From positions 27,596,263-27,660,262 of the forward strand of contig NC_052350.1 of assembly GCF_009727055.1 (NCBI RefSeq): DNA of 64,000 bases. Reading direction: 5' to 3'. Below, in pieces: positions 20,784-31,884 of this stretch. The stretch's first letter is position 1. Every line of letters begins with the position of its first letter. The translations under genes were made by a program, and so were the position numbers. The notes beneath the pieces were generated by a model. It ran no database searches and had not been told where the DNA came from. It saw nothing but the letters and a program-made list of their open reading frames with translations. This DNA comes from Benincasa hispida (taxonomy: Eukaryota > Streptophyta > Magnoliopsida > Cucurbitales > Cucurbitaceae).

Positions 20784-22525
20784 TCATCTTTCTATAGGCA
20801 TGAGTCTCATCCTTTCTGAGGTTTTGAAAACCAGACCTTTCGTCAAAGGATCTGCCAAATTTTCATCAGTCTGTATGTGATTCACTCTAACTGCACCAGT
20901 AGTGAAAAACTCTCTAATGGTACTGTAAAGAGCCTTGTAGCAAACTCTCTAATGGTATTGTGCTTCCATTATAGTAACAGTTTTGAACTTTTACACTTGT
21001 TGCAGTACTATTGCAATGGATCAATATGGCTAGTACCGGCTTTTTCCATAAAGGAATCTCTGATAGCAGACTTTTAAACCAACCTACTTCTTCACTAGTT
21101 GTTGTTGGTGCTATCATTTCTAACTCCATCGTAGATTGGGCTAAAATAGTTTGTTTCTTGGACTTCCAAAAGACAGCTCCGCCAATTATGTTAAAGATAT
21201 AGCCATTTGTAGCCTTTGACTCATCTGATAGAGAGTTCCAATCAACATCATTGAATCCTTCCAGGACAACAGGAAACTTTTGATAATGTAATCCCAGGTT
21301 TTGGGTTTTCTTCAAGTATCTCATTACCCTTTCTATGGCAATCCAATGCTCTTTACTAGATCTACTTGTTAACCTGCAAAGTAATCCTGCAGTATAAACT
21401 ATGTTAGGCCTAGTGCAGTCGGCAGCGTATCTAAGATTGCCTATGATTCTCACATACTCAGATTGATTAACACTATCACTAGTGTTCTTGAACAACTTGA
21501 CACTAGGTTCATAAAAAGTACAGGCTGGTTTACACTTAAAGTAATTATATTTCTTTAGAATCTTTTCTATATAGTGAGATTGATCCAAAGAAATTCCCTT
21601 TTCAGACCTATTTACTTTTATACCTAAGATTACACTAGCTTCTCCTAAGTCTTTCATGTCGAAGTTCGCACTCAATATTGATTTTACATCATTTATGACG
21701 TGCAAGTTCAATCCAAAGATCAATAAATCATCTGCATATAGACACAAGATAGTGCAAAGGTTATTATCAAACTTATAGTAGATGCATTTGTCACTTTCAT
21801 TAACCTTGAAACCTTTAGATAGGATAAGGTTGTCAAATTTTTCATGCCATTGCTTAGGAGCTTGTTTTAGTCCATAGAGAGATTTGTCTAATTTACACAT
21901 TTTATTTTCTTGACCATGGACAAAAAAGCCCTCAGGTTGTTCCATGTAAATCTTTTCTTCAAGTTCACCAATTAGGAAAGCGTTTTTTACATCCATATGA
22001 TGTACTACGAGGTTATAAAGGGCAGCGAGAGAGAACAGGACACGAATAGAGTTAATTCTAGTGACAGAGGAGAAGGTGTCAAAGAAATTTATGTTTTCTC
22101 TTTGTCTACATCCCTTTGCTACTAACCTGGCTTTAAATTTATCGATAGTCCCATCAGGTCTAAGTTTCCTACTCAAGATCCATTTGCACCCTATTGCCTT
22201 ACACCCTAGGGTAGATCTACTAAGTGCCAAGTCCTATTTGACTCAAGTGAGTCCATCTCATCATTTATGGCTTCTTGCCATAGGTTGGCATCTACTGAGG
22301 ACAGGGCAGCTCTCAGATCTTTAGGATCTTCTTCTACATTGTAGGTCAGGAAGTCATTTCCAAAATCTTTAGCGGTTCTAGCTCTTTTGCTTCTTCTAGG
22401 TTATGGGTCAATTTCCTCTTTATGGTTTGGATTTCTAACTAGGGTTATAATACTTGATCCAAAGCCCCCACTATTCCTTGATTTAAAGGGAAATCTATCT
22501 TCAAAGAAGTCGGCATCATTTGACT
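20784..22525 (-). pseudogene. copia reverse transcriptase and RNase H (broken)
   Basis: The longest open stretch in the window (20914-22230, 438 codons). It contains KARLVAKGCRQRENINFFDT, VHHMDVKNAFLIGELEEKIY, EQPEGF, SLYGLKQAPKQWHEKFD, the catalytic LYADDLLIFG, KDLGEASVILGIKV and the RNase H segments DVDWNSLSDESKATNGYIF and AQSTMELEMIA. It copies element RNA to DNA. The last RNase H part diverges after VQNCYYNGS, where a 19-base direct repeat (20907-20925, 20942-20960) lies. The expected tail (NLADPLTKGL) reappears in another frame, ending at 20784. Upstream of 22230 stops and a shift disrupt the RT start (EAINDEMDSLE is visible). Confidence 0.95.
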
Positions 22526-23520
22526 CAATGATCACCCCACCAATAAGACGTGGCTCCTGGACTAAGTAAAATAGCAACTATTAGCTCAACTAAAGTTCTA
22601 TTTTTCCTTTCGGCTTTTCCGTTCATTTCAGGAGAATAAGGTACGGTCTTTTTGTGCATTATTCCATGTAAGTTAAAAAACTCATTAAAAATGTCTGAGT
22701 CGTACTCGGTTCCCCTATCATTATGAAGTCTTTTAACCTTTCTATTTAACTGATTCTCTATTTCATAAACGAAAAGTTTGAAGGCATCAAAAGCATCACT
22801 TTTGTTTTTCAGCAAGTATACAAAAGTAAATCAGAGCAGTCATCAATAAAAGTAATGAAATATCTTTTATTATTCCTAGTCAATATGTCATCAAATTCAC
22901 AAACATCAGAATGAATCAAATCTAGAGGCTCAGAATTCCTAAATACAGATTTATGCGAAGTTTTAGTAATTTGAGCCTGACTACAATACTTGCATTTATC
23001 AAAATCATTTGTGCATAATTTAGATATCATTTCCAGCCTAATCATGTTACTAATTAAATTCTTATTCACATGACAGAGTCTAGTATGCCAAATATTCATA
23101 GAACACAACATGTACACAGAAGATTTCATTTTATTAAGGACTAAATTTAATTTGAACATTCCCTCAATTGCATACCCTCTCCCTACAAATACATTATTTT
23201 TGGTAAGGGTATATAGGCTTGCCCATATAGTTTGAGTAAACCCGGCTTTGTTGAGGAAATAGCTTGAAACCAAATTCTTTCTTATCTTCGGAGTGTGCAG
23301 AACATCCTTCAATGTGAGGGTCTTCCCAGAGGTAAACTTTAGTTCCACCTCGCCAGTTCTAACAACTTTCATGGAGTGGTGATCTCCCAACAGAATATTC
23401 TTATCCTTAGTTTCAGTATAAGTTTTAAATAGACTAAGGTCGTAACAGACATGGCGCGTAGCACTAATGTCTATCCAACACCCTTCACAACCACCGATCA
23501 CATTTACTTTTGTGATCATG
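22525..23520 (-). pseudogene. copia integrase with GAG-pre-integrase domain (frameshifted)
   Basis: The minus strand shows the pre-integrase zinc region (WHTRLCHVNKNLISNM ... KCKYCSQAQITKTSHKS), the SEPLDLIHSDVCE block and YFITFIDDCSD with a catalytic Asp. After a one-base deletion near 22815 come VKRLHNDRGTEYDS with the second Asp and NGKAERKNRTLVE with the Glu. All three catalytic residues are present but in two frames. The core is truncated at a stop after the SYWWGD segment near 22525. Confidence 0.92.
23350..23520 (-). pseudogene. copia aspartic protease region, active site altered
   Basis: The segment CEGCWIDISATRHVCYDLSL corresponds to the copia protease active site, where plant elements normally have D-S-G-A. 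Here Asp is followed by Ile and Ser, so the essential Gly is lost (or a small substitution or indel occurred). TLKDVLHTPKIRKNLVS follows, as usual before the pre-integrase domain. The frame is otherwise open from 23591. Confidence 0.8.
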
Positions 23521-24397
23521 GCGACTAACAATTCTTCTGTCAGGTTCACCTGACCAACAGGTCGACGCTTGTTCCTACAGTTCCTAGCCATGTGCCCAGG
23601 TTTATTACAATTAAAGCAGAGGAACTGTACCGTTTCTCCTGGAGGGGGCTTCTATTTCTTCTGTTGGTTCTGGTTGCTAGAGCCACGGCTCTGACCTTTC
23701 CTCTTTGTCCCCTTAGATTTTTTGTCAGGTTTTACCACGGCAGACGCGGGTTTCCCAGGTACTGTGTACACCTCCTCCCTCTGGTCTTGCTTTCGAGCTT
23801 CCTCCTTGATCCTTAGCCAGTTATAAGACTCTCCAATAATAACTCCTTGGTCTTATGCCTCAATGTGTTCTTAAAGTCCTTCCACAAAGGGGGCAGTTTA
23901 TCAATAATAACCGCAACTAGGAATTATTCGTCTAGAGGCATACCTTCAGTAATTATCTCGTGGGCTATCTTCTGGAGTTCATAGAATTGGGCCTCCACGG
24001 ATTTTTCATCCGTCATTTAGAACTTGAGATAACGGCTAACAGCATATTTCTTCGACTCGGCCTCCTTGGTGTTATACTTCTTTTGTAAGGCATCCCAAAC
24101 CTCCTTAGTTGTTTTCATTATACTGTAGTAGTCATATAGAGAATCAGTCAAACCATTTAAAATGAAATTCTTACAGAGAAAGTATTTCTCCTTCTAGTCA
24201 GTAGCTTCTTTTATCTGTTGTTCAGTTGGTTCTTCTAAAGGGACGATCAGTTTAGCTCTAGTACAGGTTTCGACAACTTTCTTGACAGTGAGAAAGAATA
24301 GCATCTTTTTCTTCCACCACTTAAAGTTCGCTCTTTCGAACTGGAATGGACGGTTGAGGTTAAATATCATAACATCATTGTTGCTAGTGAGAGCCAT
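23520..24397 (-). pseudogene. copia gag (UBN2-type) with zinc knuckle (broken)
   Basis: The start ATG at 24395-24397 opens MALTSNNDVMIFNLNRPFQF, followed by NFKWWKKKMLFFLTVKKV, the usual N-terminus of Tork-type Gag. Downstream, in shifted and stop-interrupted frames, come KTTKEVWDALQKKYNT, SKKYAVSRYLKF, MTDEKSVEAQFYELQK and [11 protein letters not shown]. The zinc knuckle CFNCNKPGHMARNC, with all ligands intact, lies near 23577-23620. The product forms the particle and binds RNA. Confidence 0.9.
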
Positions 24398-24424
24398 TGA
24401 TGATATAGCGAAACGTCATAAAAT
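24398..24424 (-). other. unusually short copia leader lacking a recognisable primer site
   Basis: Only 27 bases separate the 5' LTR end from the gag ATG, reading ATTTTATGACGTTTCGCTAT plus a short tail on the minus strand. The tRNA-Met primer site TGGTATCAGAGC seen in the gypsy element is absent. Either the leader was deleted or another primer is used. Confidence 0.65.
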
Positions 24425-25198
24425 TGTTGGAAACGGCAGAACCCTCAGAACAACTAGTAGTAACCGTCAAGGCACGACGGTCAAGCGAAGGACAAAACCT
24501 GCAAAACAGAAATTTATTATAGGCTAAGTCGCGAAGCTCGCTCTCTTTAAGACGTTTCGCAGCTCTACCCAAGTGTGCAAACAGGTCTGAAAAATGCCAC
24601 GTCGTCTATAGGATAAAACAGCCAAATGAAACCCGATCGGAAATGCACCGTTATCGGCCGAAAAGTACACCCTTTCTAAAGTCATTGCTCGGAAAGGAGA
24701 GATGAAAGAGGAGAGGAAAAATAAATTGGGAAATGAAGAAATGAATTCTGTCTGTCGAACTGCTAAAGGTCGTGCCTTTTATAGGCCTTCAACGTTGAAC
24801 CGTAAGGAGCGAAAAAAGCTCTCCGCCTCAGAACGTGTGTGGATGGAACGAGATGGGCGAACGAATGCGAACAGAATGGAATGGACCGTTTCCTCATTTT
24901 TCGGTTAAAAAATAAAAATAAAAATAATATTTTTACTAAAATTAATCATCACACACACATGCGTGCCTTGCCACGCCCAACCGACCAGACGGTGGCGACA
25001 CGTGTTGGACGTCCACCGAACCTATATTGATCTATCTCCTCACTCCCTCCAAAACATGGGTACCCCTTGGGGTCCAAACCCAAAATACAAGATTGGAGTA
25101 CATAAAGGAGACTTCCAACACCAAATTTTCTAATGTGGGATTCTCCAACCAAAAAAGTTGGTTCCCTCTAGTTTTGAAAGTTAAATTTTCACCCAACA
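24425..25198 (-). repeat. copia 5' LTR (774 bp)
   Basis: Starts TGTTGGAAACGGCAG and ends TTTTCACCCAACA. Clearly homologous along its length to 19410-20217, with scattered substitutions and small indels, including a 34-base shorter region overall. Confidence 0.93.
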
Positions 25199-25387
25199 TT
25201 TTTTCATAATTTTTTTATCATAATTAAATTATAGAATTGCCAACAAGAATTTAGTTTTTTTTTACGAACTTGATGTTGATAAATCTGCAAATTTAGAAAT
25301 TCATTTTGGATAATTGAACCTTCTCAAACTGTTTCTTTTTAAGAACTAAAAAGATTTGTGCCAAAATAACATATGCAAAAAAGAAAA
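25199..25387. other. AT-rich spacer
   Basis: A T run (25199-25204) continues from the copia insertion point, then AT-rich sequence without gene signals, leading to the start of Harbinger copy H2. Confidence 0.6.
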
Positions 25388-26463
25388 AAAGGCCTTGGAC
25401 ATGTAACAGATCTTGAAGAATTATTTTCGCATCTCCCTGACCAAATCCTCCCACATCATTAGGATTCCCTATTGAAAATTGAGATTAGCCAAAGGGAAAA
25501 AATGAAAGCGAACAAATTGAAGAGGTGCTTAAATTGTACAAAAGCTATGGTTATACTTCTTATGGAGGTCCTAATTATCGTGTATATAGTGTTGAAGAGA
25601 ATCCTAATTTTTGTGTCATATCTTAAATGGTATTAATAAATTTTTAGATTGAGTACCAATTTTCTTGGGGACAAATTAAATTTTCATATCTCAATTAGCA
25701 TATAATATGTTATTTAACAATAACAAGCTCGATAGTTTAAATTTCTCATTTCAATTTGAGCTATGATTGGATTGATACATTCTGTCAAATTAGTTTAAAA
25801 TGAAAAAAATGGCAAATTGCAAAAATCATCCATAAATATGGTGGTAGTTGCAATATACCTTCAAACCTATAGAATTGTAGAAATTAAAACAATTATATAA
25901 GTTTGAGGGTTTAAATTTGGTCCAAATTCCACAATTATTGTAAGTTAGTGGATCAAATTTTAATTTTTGTATAAGTTTGAGGACTCAGTTTTTTCAATTG
26001 AAATTTTAAGTGTGTAACTGCAACTACTATCACATTTTAGTGGTGATTTTTATGATTTGTAGAATTTTTTAAAAAAACTATAACTAAAATTGGAATTTTG
26101 ATCTTTAGACGATGAAAGAATGACCTTGGTATAATTAAACAGGCTTCTTCCATCCAAACAAGGAAGAAGAAGAGGGACACATTTTTGGCTTTTATGAAGT
26201 TAGTTCTAAAGCCATAAATGCTAATTTGCTGAGCTTCTCCAATAGATTTAATGGTTTTCATAACTTAAAGTAGCTAAGTTTTGTACAATATAAAATTTTG
26301 TATAGCTATGTGGATATAATATACTTTTGCATATAAACTCATTGATAGGATTTTTTAATATGGTTTCTATATATTATTTTATTTCGTGTTTATATTACTT
26401 GATATTAATTTGAGTAACCTAATTTTGATACCAAAAAAAGGTTGGTGAATAGACAAAATGGTG

Positions 26464-26500
<37 letters not shown>

Positions 26501-26860
26501 TGCAAAATACTAAATTTCTCTACCTAACTTATTACATATAAACAAAAAATGATGTGTGGCATAAATATATAGTAATTATTGGACTAAATAAACACATTCT
26601 TAAGTTGGGTAGAGCTTTTTTTCCCCAACGGAAATTGTAAATCATTAAGGTGGTGTAGGTTTTTTATTCTCTTCCTTTAATGTAATGTTCTAAAATATAG
26701 ATATTATTATAAATATTATGATAATTGATGCCCAGTAGATGCTCAAGCTTAGTGTCTATTTACTATGTGTCATACCCCCATTTCTCCAAGTGTTGTCCAT
26801 GTGCCTCAAGATTAACACTATTAGTGTCCATGTAATCCACCCCCTACTTGCCAAATTGCC

Positions 26861-26868
26861 TATAAATA
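26861..26868 (+). promoter_or_regulatory. TATA box of Harbinger copy H2
   Basis: TATAAATA in a block conserved with H1 and H3 (CCAAATTGCCTATAAATAGT). It lies about 210 bases before the ORF1 ATG. Confidence 0.6.
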
Positions 26869-27073
26869 GTGGCATTTGATGGGTTTTGTAAGACATACAT
26901 AGATTGGTGGAAATTCCATGAATTTTGGATAAAGTAGAGATTTTTTTTATTTTTTAATTTCTTATTTTCTATAATTTTCTTTATGTATTCCATATTTAGT
27001 TATTTAGTTATTTTATTTGATTTATTTATATATTATGCTGATTTTATATTGCAGTTACAAGAGATGGAGCATG

Positions 27074-27500
27074 GCTTCATCCCAAGGATTTTTACCTAAG
27101 ACTATTGAAGGCAATTCATCTAGATATGTAGGTGATAATAATAATTCATCTGGAGATATAGAGCATAATGACACTAATGATATTGAATATCCATTACATA
27201 TTATTGGTGATCACATCCAAGATAAAGGAAAAAGAAAAAAAAAGAAAAAGAATAGGATAAAAAAATAACGTTGCTAATAAACTTTGTAATCAATTGGAGC
27301 GTGTATGTGAAACAACCGATAATAGGAGAAGATATCTCCTAGGCTGTAGCATTCTTGAAGTGATGAATGCTTTACAAGACATACTTGGAATTGTGAAAGG
27401 TGATGAGCTCTTTATGAAAGCTATAGACATTTTTACATAAAGAGAAAATAGGAAAATGTTTATAGCATTATAAGAGCCCGAGCTTCAAGTTGCATGGCTT
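27074..27500 (+). pseudogene. Harbinger ORF1 remnant (H2)
   Basis: Opens MASSQGFLPKTIEGNSSRYV from an ATG at 27074, followed by an acidic Asn/Asp stretch and a cluster KGKRKKKKKNRIKK like a nuclear localisation signal. After stops, LLGCSILEVMNALQDI, KGDELFMKAIDIFT and EPELQVAW are visible up to about 27500. The order suggests the C-terminal half of a Myb/SANT-like accessory protein of PIF/Harbinger elements; the DNA-binding helices are not seen. The region between it and the transposase has a TTTCAG acceptor at 27661-27666. Confidence 0.55.
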
Positions 27501-28450
27501 GAGCTAAAGAAAGTTTTACCCTAGATACTAAGGAAATATTTGTTTAGATACTGTGACTTAAAAATCATTTAGATAATTACTGTATTTGAATATTACCTTT
27601 GTTATGAATGTTTTATCATCAAATTTTGTTTCTAATTCCGTCTTTTAATTTTTTTATGCTTTTCAGATGTCATCTAATTGTTACAATATTGATAGCAATG
27701 ATTTTTTTGATGAAATCGATATTGAATATGAACTCGATCAATTAGTAAATGTAGGATGTGGTGCTGTAGTGCATCATTTCGTGATGCATGTTTGTAAATA
27801 GCCTTGTAGGACATCTTTTCATACTGGTTAAAAATTTGTTTGGAGAAATTGAACGGTCATGGGAATAGATGTCACCAACAATTTAAGATGTAAAAACATA
27901 TATTTAAGAAGTTGTAAGTAGTACTTGAAAAACAATATACTTCAGTAAAGCCAAATGTATGCCTTTGTAGGAGGCTCTTGCAATGTTTTTTATTACATTA
28001 GGTCACGGTTTCACGAATAAAATGGTTCAAGAGAGATTTCAGCAATCAGGTGAGACTGTATCAAGGTGGTTTAATATAGTGTTAGATATTATTTATCGTA
28101 TGGCCATAGATGTAATTAAGCTAACAGATTCACAATTCAAATCTACTTATGATAAAATTAAAAATGACACTCGATATTGGTCATACTTCAAAAATTGTAT
28201 TGGGGTAATCGATGATACTCATATATGAAGAGACTTGAAGTCCAAAGACAGAAGCAAGATCATTTCTCAATTTTCAAATTTACATTGAAAAATAAAATTC
28301 ACAACCCTATTATGCATTCTTAACAAATTACAGCATGCTTAGAATAAACAATACAAATAATGAATTGGGTATAGCTTCTGTTCGTGTTCCATGGTGGGTT
28401 CGTGACCAATCGAGAAAGAATTTGTGAAAAAGTGGTTCTTCAAAAGGTTA

Positions 28451-29748
28451 GGGGCCATTTGGTTTATGGTTTAATAGATGTCTGGGAATAAAGCATATCT
28501 GGAAATAAGATACCTGGGAATAAGATATTTGGGAATCAAAGATGGTTGTGTTTGGTTGTGCATGGGAATGCTATCAGAAATTTACAAACAAAAATTATGT
28601 TTGTATTTAATTTATAAAAGTAAGCATGAAAATCTTTTATAATTGTAATAGATTAATAAATTAACCAATAAACAACATTCAATATGTCGATAAAAAAATT
28701 TAATTAATTATGAATCAATAATAATTTTAATTATAAATATTTGAAAAATGAGTATTTATAATTAAAAATTAACCAATTAATATATTTAATGAACATTATA
28801 CTAATTATAATCTAATACATAATCATTTTGATAATTAATTAATTTCAACATTAGTAATTTTAATTTTTAATTAAATAATATAAGTATATATATATTTTAA
28901 TAAACAATATATTTTGTGAAAAGTAAAAAAAAAAGATATATTAATAAATAATACTAAATCTTTTTTTTAAATATGATAGGCTAACGATAAATGAAGTAAT
29001 AAAAATTAATAACAATACATAACTAACAGATCAATAATGATTACATCTTCATAACAAATGATCAAATTAAAATTAATCTCAATAAATAATTATTTGGTTA
29101 TTAAAAAAAACAATAAATTAATATTATAGAAATAGAATTTTTGTACTAAATAAATTTAACAAATCCTAGTTTACTAATTAAATATATTTAAGATCTTGTT
29201 GGTTAATAAATTATTAATTTATATAAAAAAATTAATTGCATTTATTTAATAAATTTTTGTTATAAAAATAAGTTAAGTAAATATTTAATAGATTATTAAA
29301 TATTTATATTATCTATATTGAATTAATATTAATTAATTTAGTTAATTAGTTAAGTAATTAATATTAATTATTAATTTAAGATATTGTTGGCTAATAAATT
29401 ATTAATTTATATAAAAAAGTAATTGCATTAATTTAATAAAATTTTATTATAAAAATAAGTTAAGTAAATATTTAATAGATTATTAAATATTTATATTATC
29501 TATATTGAATTAATATTAATTAGTTAACTAATTAACTATATTTAAAGTGAAATTATATATAAAATAAAGACAAATGAAGAAGGAAAAAAAGAAAACTCAC
29601 CATTTTGCTAAGGAATAGAAAACCTTTTTTGGTGGGATATGAGAATGTCAACTTATTCTCAGACAAATGGTTGAAAAATGTGAAACAAACATGAGATTTT
29701 GATGTCTGTCCCAATTTCTATGCAGAAACCCTCCAACCAAACGACCCC
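28451..29748. mobile_element. Tourist-like (PIF/Harbinger) non-autonomous element with TTA duplications
   Basis: Ends are inverted repeats GGGGCCATTTGGTT and AACCAAACGACCCC, flanked by TTA on both sides (28448-28450, 29749-29751), the hallmark of PIF/Harbinger and Tourist elements. It is very AT-rich and has no coding capacity. It carries an internal tandem duplication of about 188 bases (29190-29377 and 29378-29535 or so). It sits inside insertion T1. Confidence 0.88.
29190..29540. repeat. 188-bp tandem duplication inside the Tourist-like element
   Basis: Two copies begin AAGATCTTGTTGG and AAGATATTGTTGG and share long identical runs (TTAAGTAAATATTTAATAGA and its neighbours), with offset of 188 bases. 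They differ by a few substitutions and small indels. Confidence 0.85.
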
Positions 29749-31884
29749 TTAGGGTTGAGAATCATAAGAGTTTATGGACTCTGTGAATTAATTTGGTAGT
29801 GAGGGAGAGGAAGGATTCTTTAGAGAAAAAATTTTATGGATCGTTCTGAAAGAGCAAAAACATACATAGTCTCTGTATTATTCTTGGGACGAAGAAGAAG
29901 ATCCTCATAACCCCCATCTCCCACGTCCATCGTCAAAGAGAAACAAGAGGAGGGAGTTAATACAAAAAGGATTTAATAAAATATTTAATGTATATATATA
30001 TATATATGATACCACCTTATCATATAGTATATATTAAACTATATATTATATCGAATATAACATATAACCTATAGTTTTTATATTGTATCAAATACAATAT
30101 AACCTATAATTTAAATTTTATTAATCATTTATGATATTTTATATAAATCAAATTTATATTAAACTTAATTATATGAATCTAATCCATACAATTAATATTT
30201 GAATCATATTCAAATATTTATTTCCTTCAAAATAAACTTTATTTTATAATGTATCAAATACATTATACTAACTATATAATTTATAACTAAATTAAATTAA
30301 TTATATCATATATAATTAGTTCGCTTAATTAATTTGAACAATTCAAATTAATCCAAAATTAAATTGATTCTTAATTATCACAGTTGAGCTACAGAGAGAA
30401 CTTTATGGACCTGTAGAGTTAAGCTCTAGTGGTACTTGATCAATTAATTAAACCACTTTAATTAAATTAATCAACTTCTATTAACTACGAGTCACTCCAT
30501 TAAAGACCAACAACTACACTCTTCGCACTACAAATATATTTATTGTCCATTGGATATAACCAATCAATAGTGTGATGACCCTTCACAAATTGCTCGTAAG
30601 TATAGCTGGGCCAAAATTACCATTTTCCCCTATAGTTACATCTAACTCCTTAAGTACCATTGATCCTTTTAATGAACTATAAGTCATAGTCCAACTGACC
30701 AAACCCCTCTCAGGCCAAGAGAGGATATGATGCCACATTGTTCAAGCTCTAGAATCATTCCTTAAGGGTGCAAGTTATCTACTTACTCCGACATTAAGGA
30801 ATGAGTGAATTTTGTCTTATATAGATGTGTTCCCGTTCCCCAAAATGGTAGGCATATTGAGTCAGCGAACTGGCCACTCTCACCCATGCAAATCAAATGA
30901 CCGCCTTAATAGGTAAGAGTTCACAACTCACGCAGGATTCAAGTCATGTCACCTATGGTCATCCTGGTGAAATGTAAATCTACTATTAACGGTGTTATAT
31001 AATGAGACTATTCATTTTGTGGTTCAGTCTTATACAAACCATTTTGTATAGGACACTCTCATTCACATGTATCGGCATGAATGATCAGGATCATAACATT
31101 TATAGAACTTTATAACATTTTTAACATCTACAAAGCAGGCTGTATTCGTGGTGTCATCGGGATAAGGTACCTAGTCTTATCCATCTACTACAGACCCTTC
31201 CGTTATCTAAACACAATCCACCTTTATGTCTCTACATACATGTTTAAACTTCAAAAGATAATCTTGGATGTTTGTTTATTAGTTTTGTGGGTTAATACTA
31301 CTAAATGTCGAATAAAATACTTCAAATTTTATTAAATAAATAAATTACATGTACAATACAATAACAAACTATAGGACCCACGAGATTTACGGCATCAACC
31401 CCAACAATATGCAGGTTGTAGCACCTAAAGGAAAGCATATACCGTATATTGATTGAAAAAGTATTACCACCCGAAACATTATGGGAGTTTGTGATTTTAA
31501 CATGTGTTTTACATTTGTCTAAGCTGGATGGAAGGGTGCAACTCATGATGCTCGAATCTTTGTAGAAGCATTAAGAAGACCACGTTTAGGATTTTCATAT
31601 CCACCTAAGGTTAGTATGCAATAATAAATACATTAGTGTTTATTATATTTTTTTAAGTATTTTTTTATTAACAAACATTTATTTGATTTTTTAAAGAAAA
31701 TATTATCTTGTAGATTCCGGTTATCCACAAATGAAAGGATATTTAGGTCCTTATAGAGATGAGTGATAACATTTTGCTGATTTTTGACGTGGAAGGCAAC
31801 CAAGAGGCATGGAGGAAGTATTTAATCATAGAAATTCCTCATTAAGATGCACAACTAAGAGAACATATGGTGTTTGGAAGAATA

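Larger units (their letters stand above)
19410..25198 (-). mobile_element. Ty1/copia LTR retrotransposon (Tork-like), full length but decayed
   Basis: Both LTRs are present (19410-20217 and 24425-25198), with gag, protease, integrase, RT and RNase H in copia order on the minus strand. The flanks are T runs (TTTTT on each side), compatible with a five-base target duplication but not diagnostic. The LTRs differ at many positions by eye, so the insertion is old. Integrase before RT defines copia; assignment to Tork is from RT appearance only. Confidence 0.92.
28226..31406. mobile_element. insertion T1: solo LTR of the TGAAG...CCCCAACA family
   Basis: Begins TGAAGAGACTTGAAG and ends GGCATCAACCCCAACA. 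Flanks ATATA (28221-28225) and ATATG (31407-31411) fit a five-base target duplication with one change. The transposase reading frame resumes in phase after it. About 1.9 kb remains once the nested MITE (28451-29748) is excluded, close to T2 (38151-41994 without its insert). No polyprotein is inside. Transcription direction is undetermined. Confidence 0.82.

Noticed and set aside
20877..21202. Plus-strand open frames over the copia RT
   Set aside because: They are the antisense of the RNase H region and show no domain.
31081..31335. 84-codon plus-strand open frame in T1
   Set aside because: It lies in the conserved non-coding body of an LTR; the same region in T2 is interrupted and shows no coding conservation.
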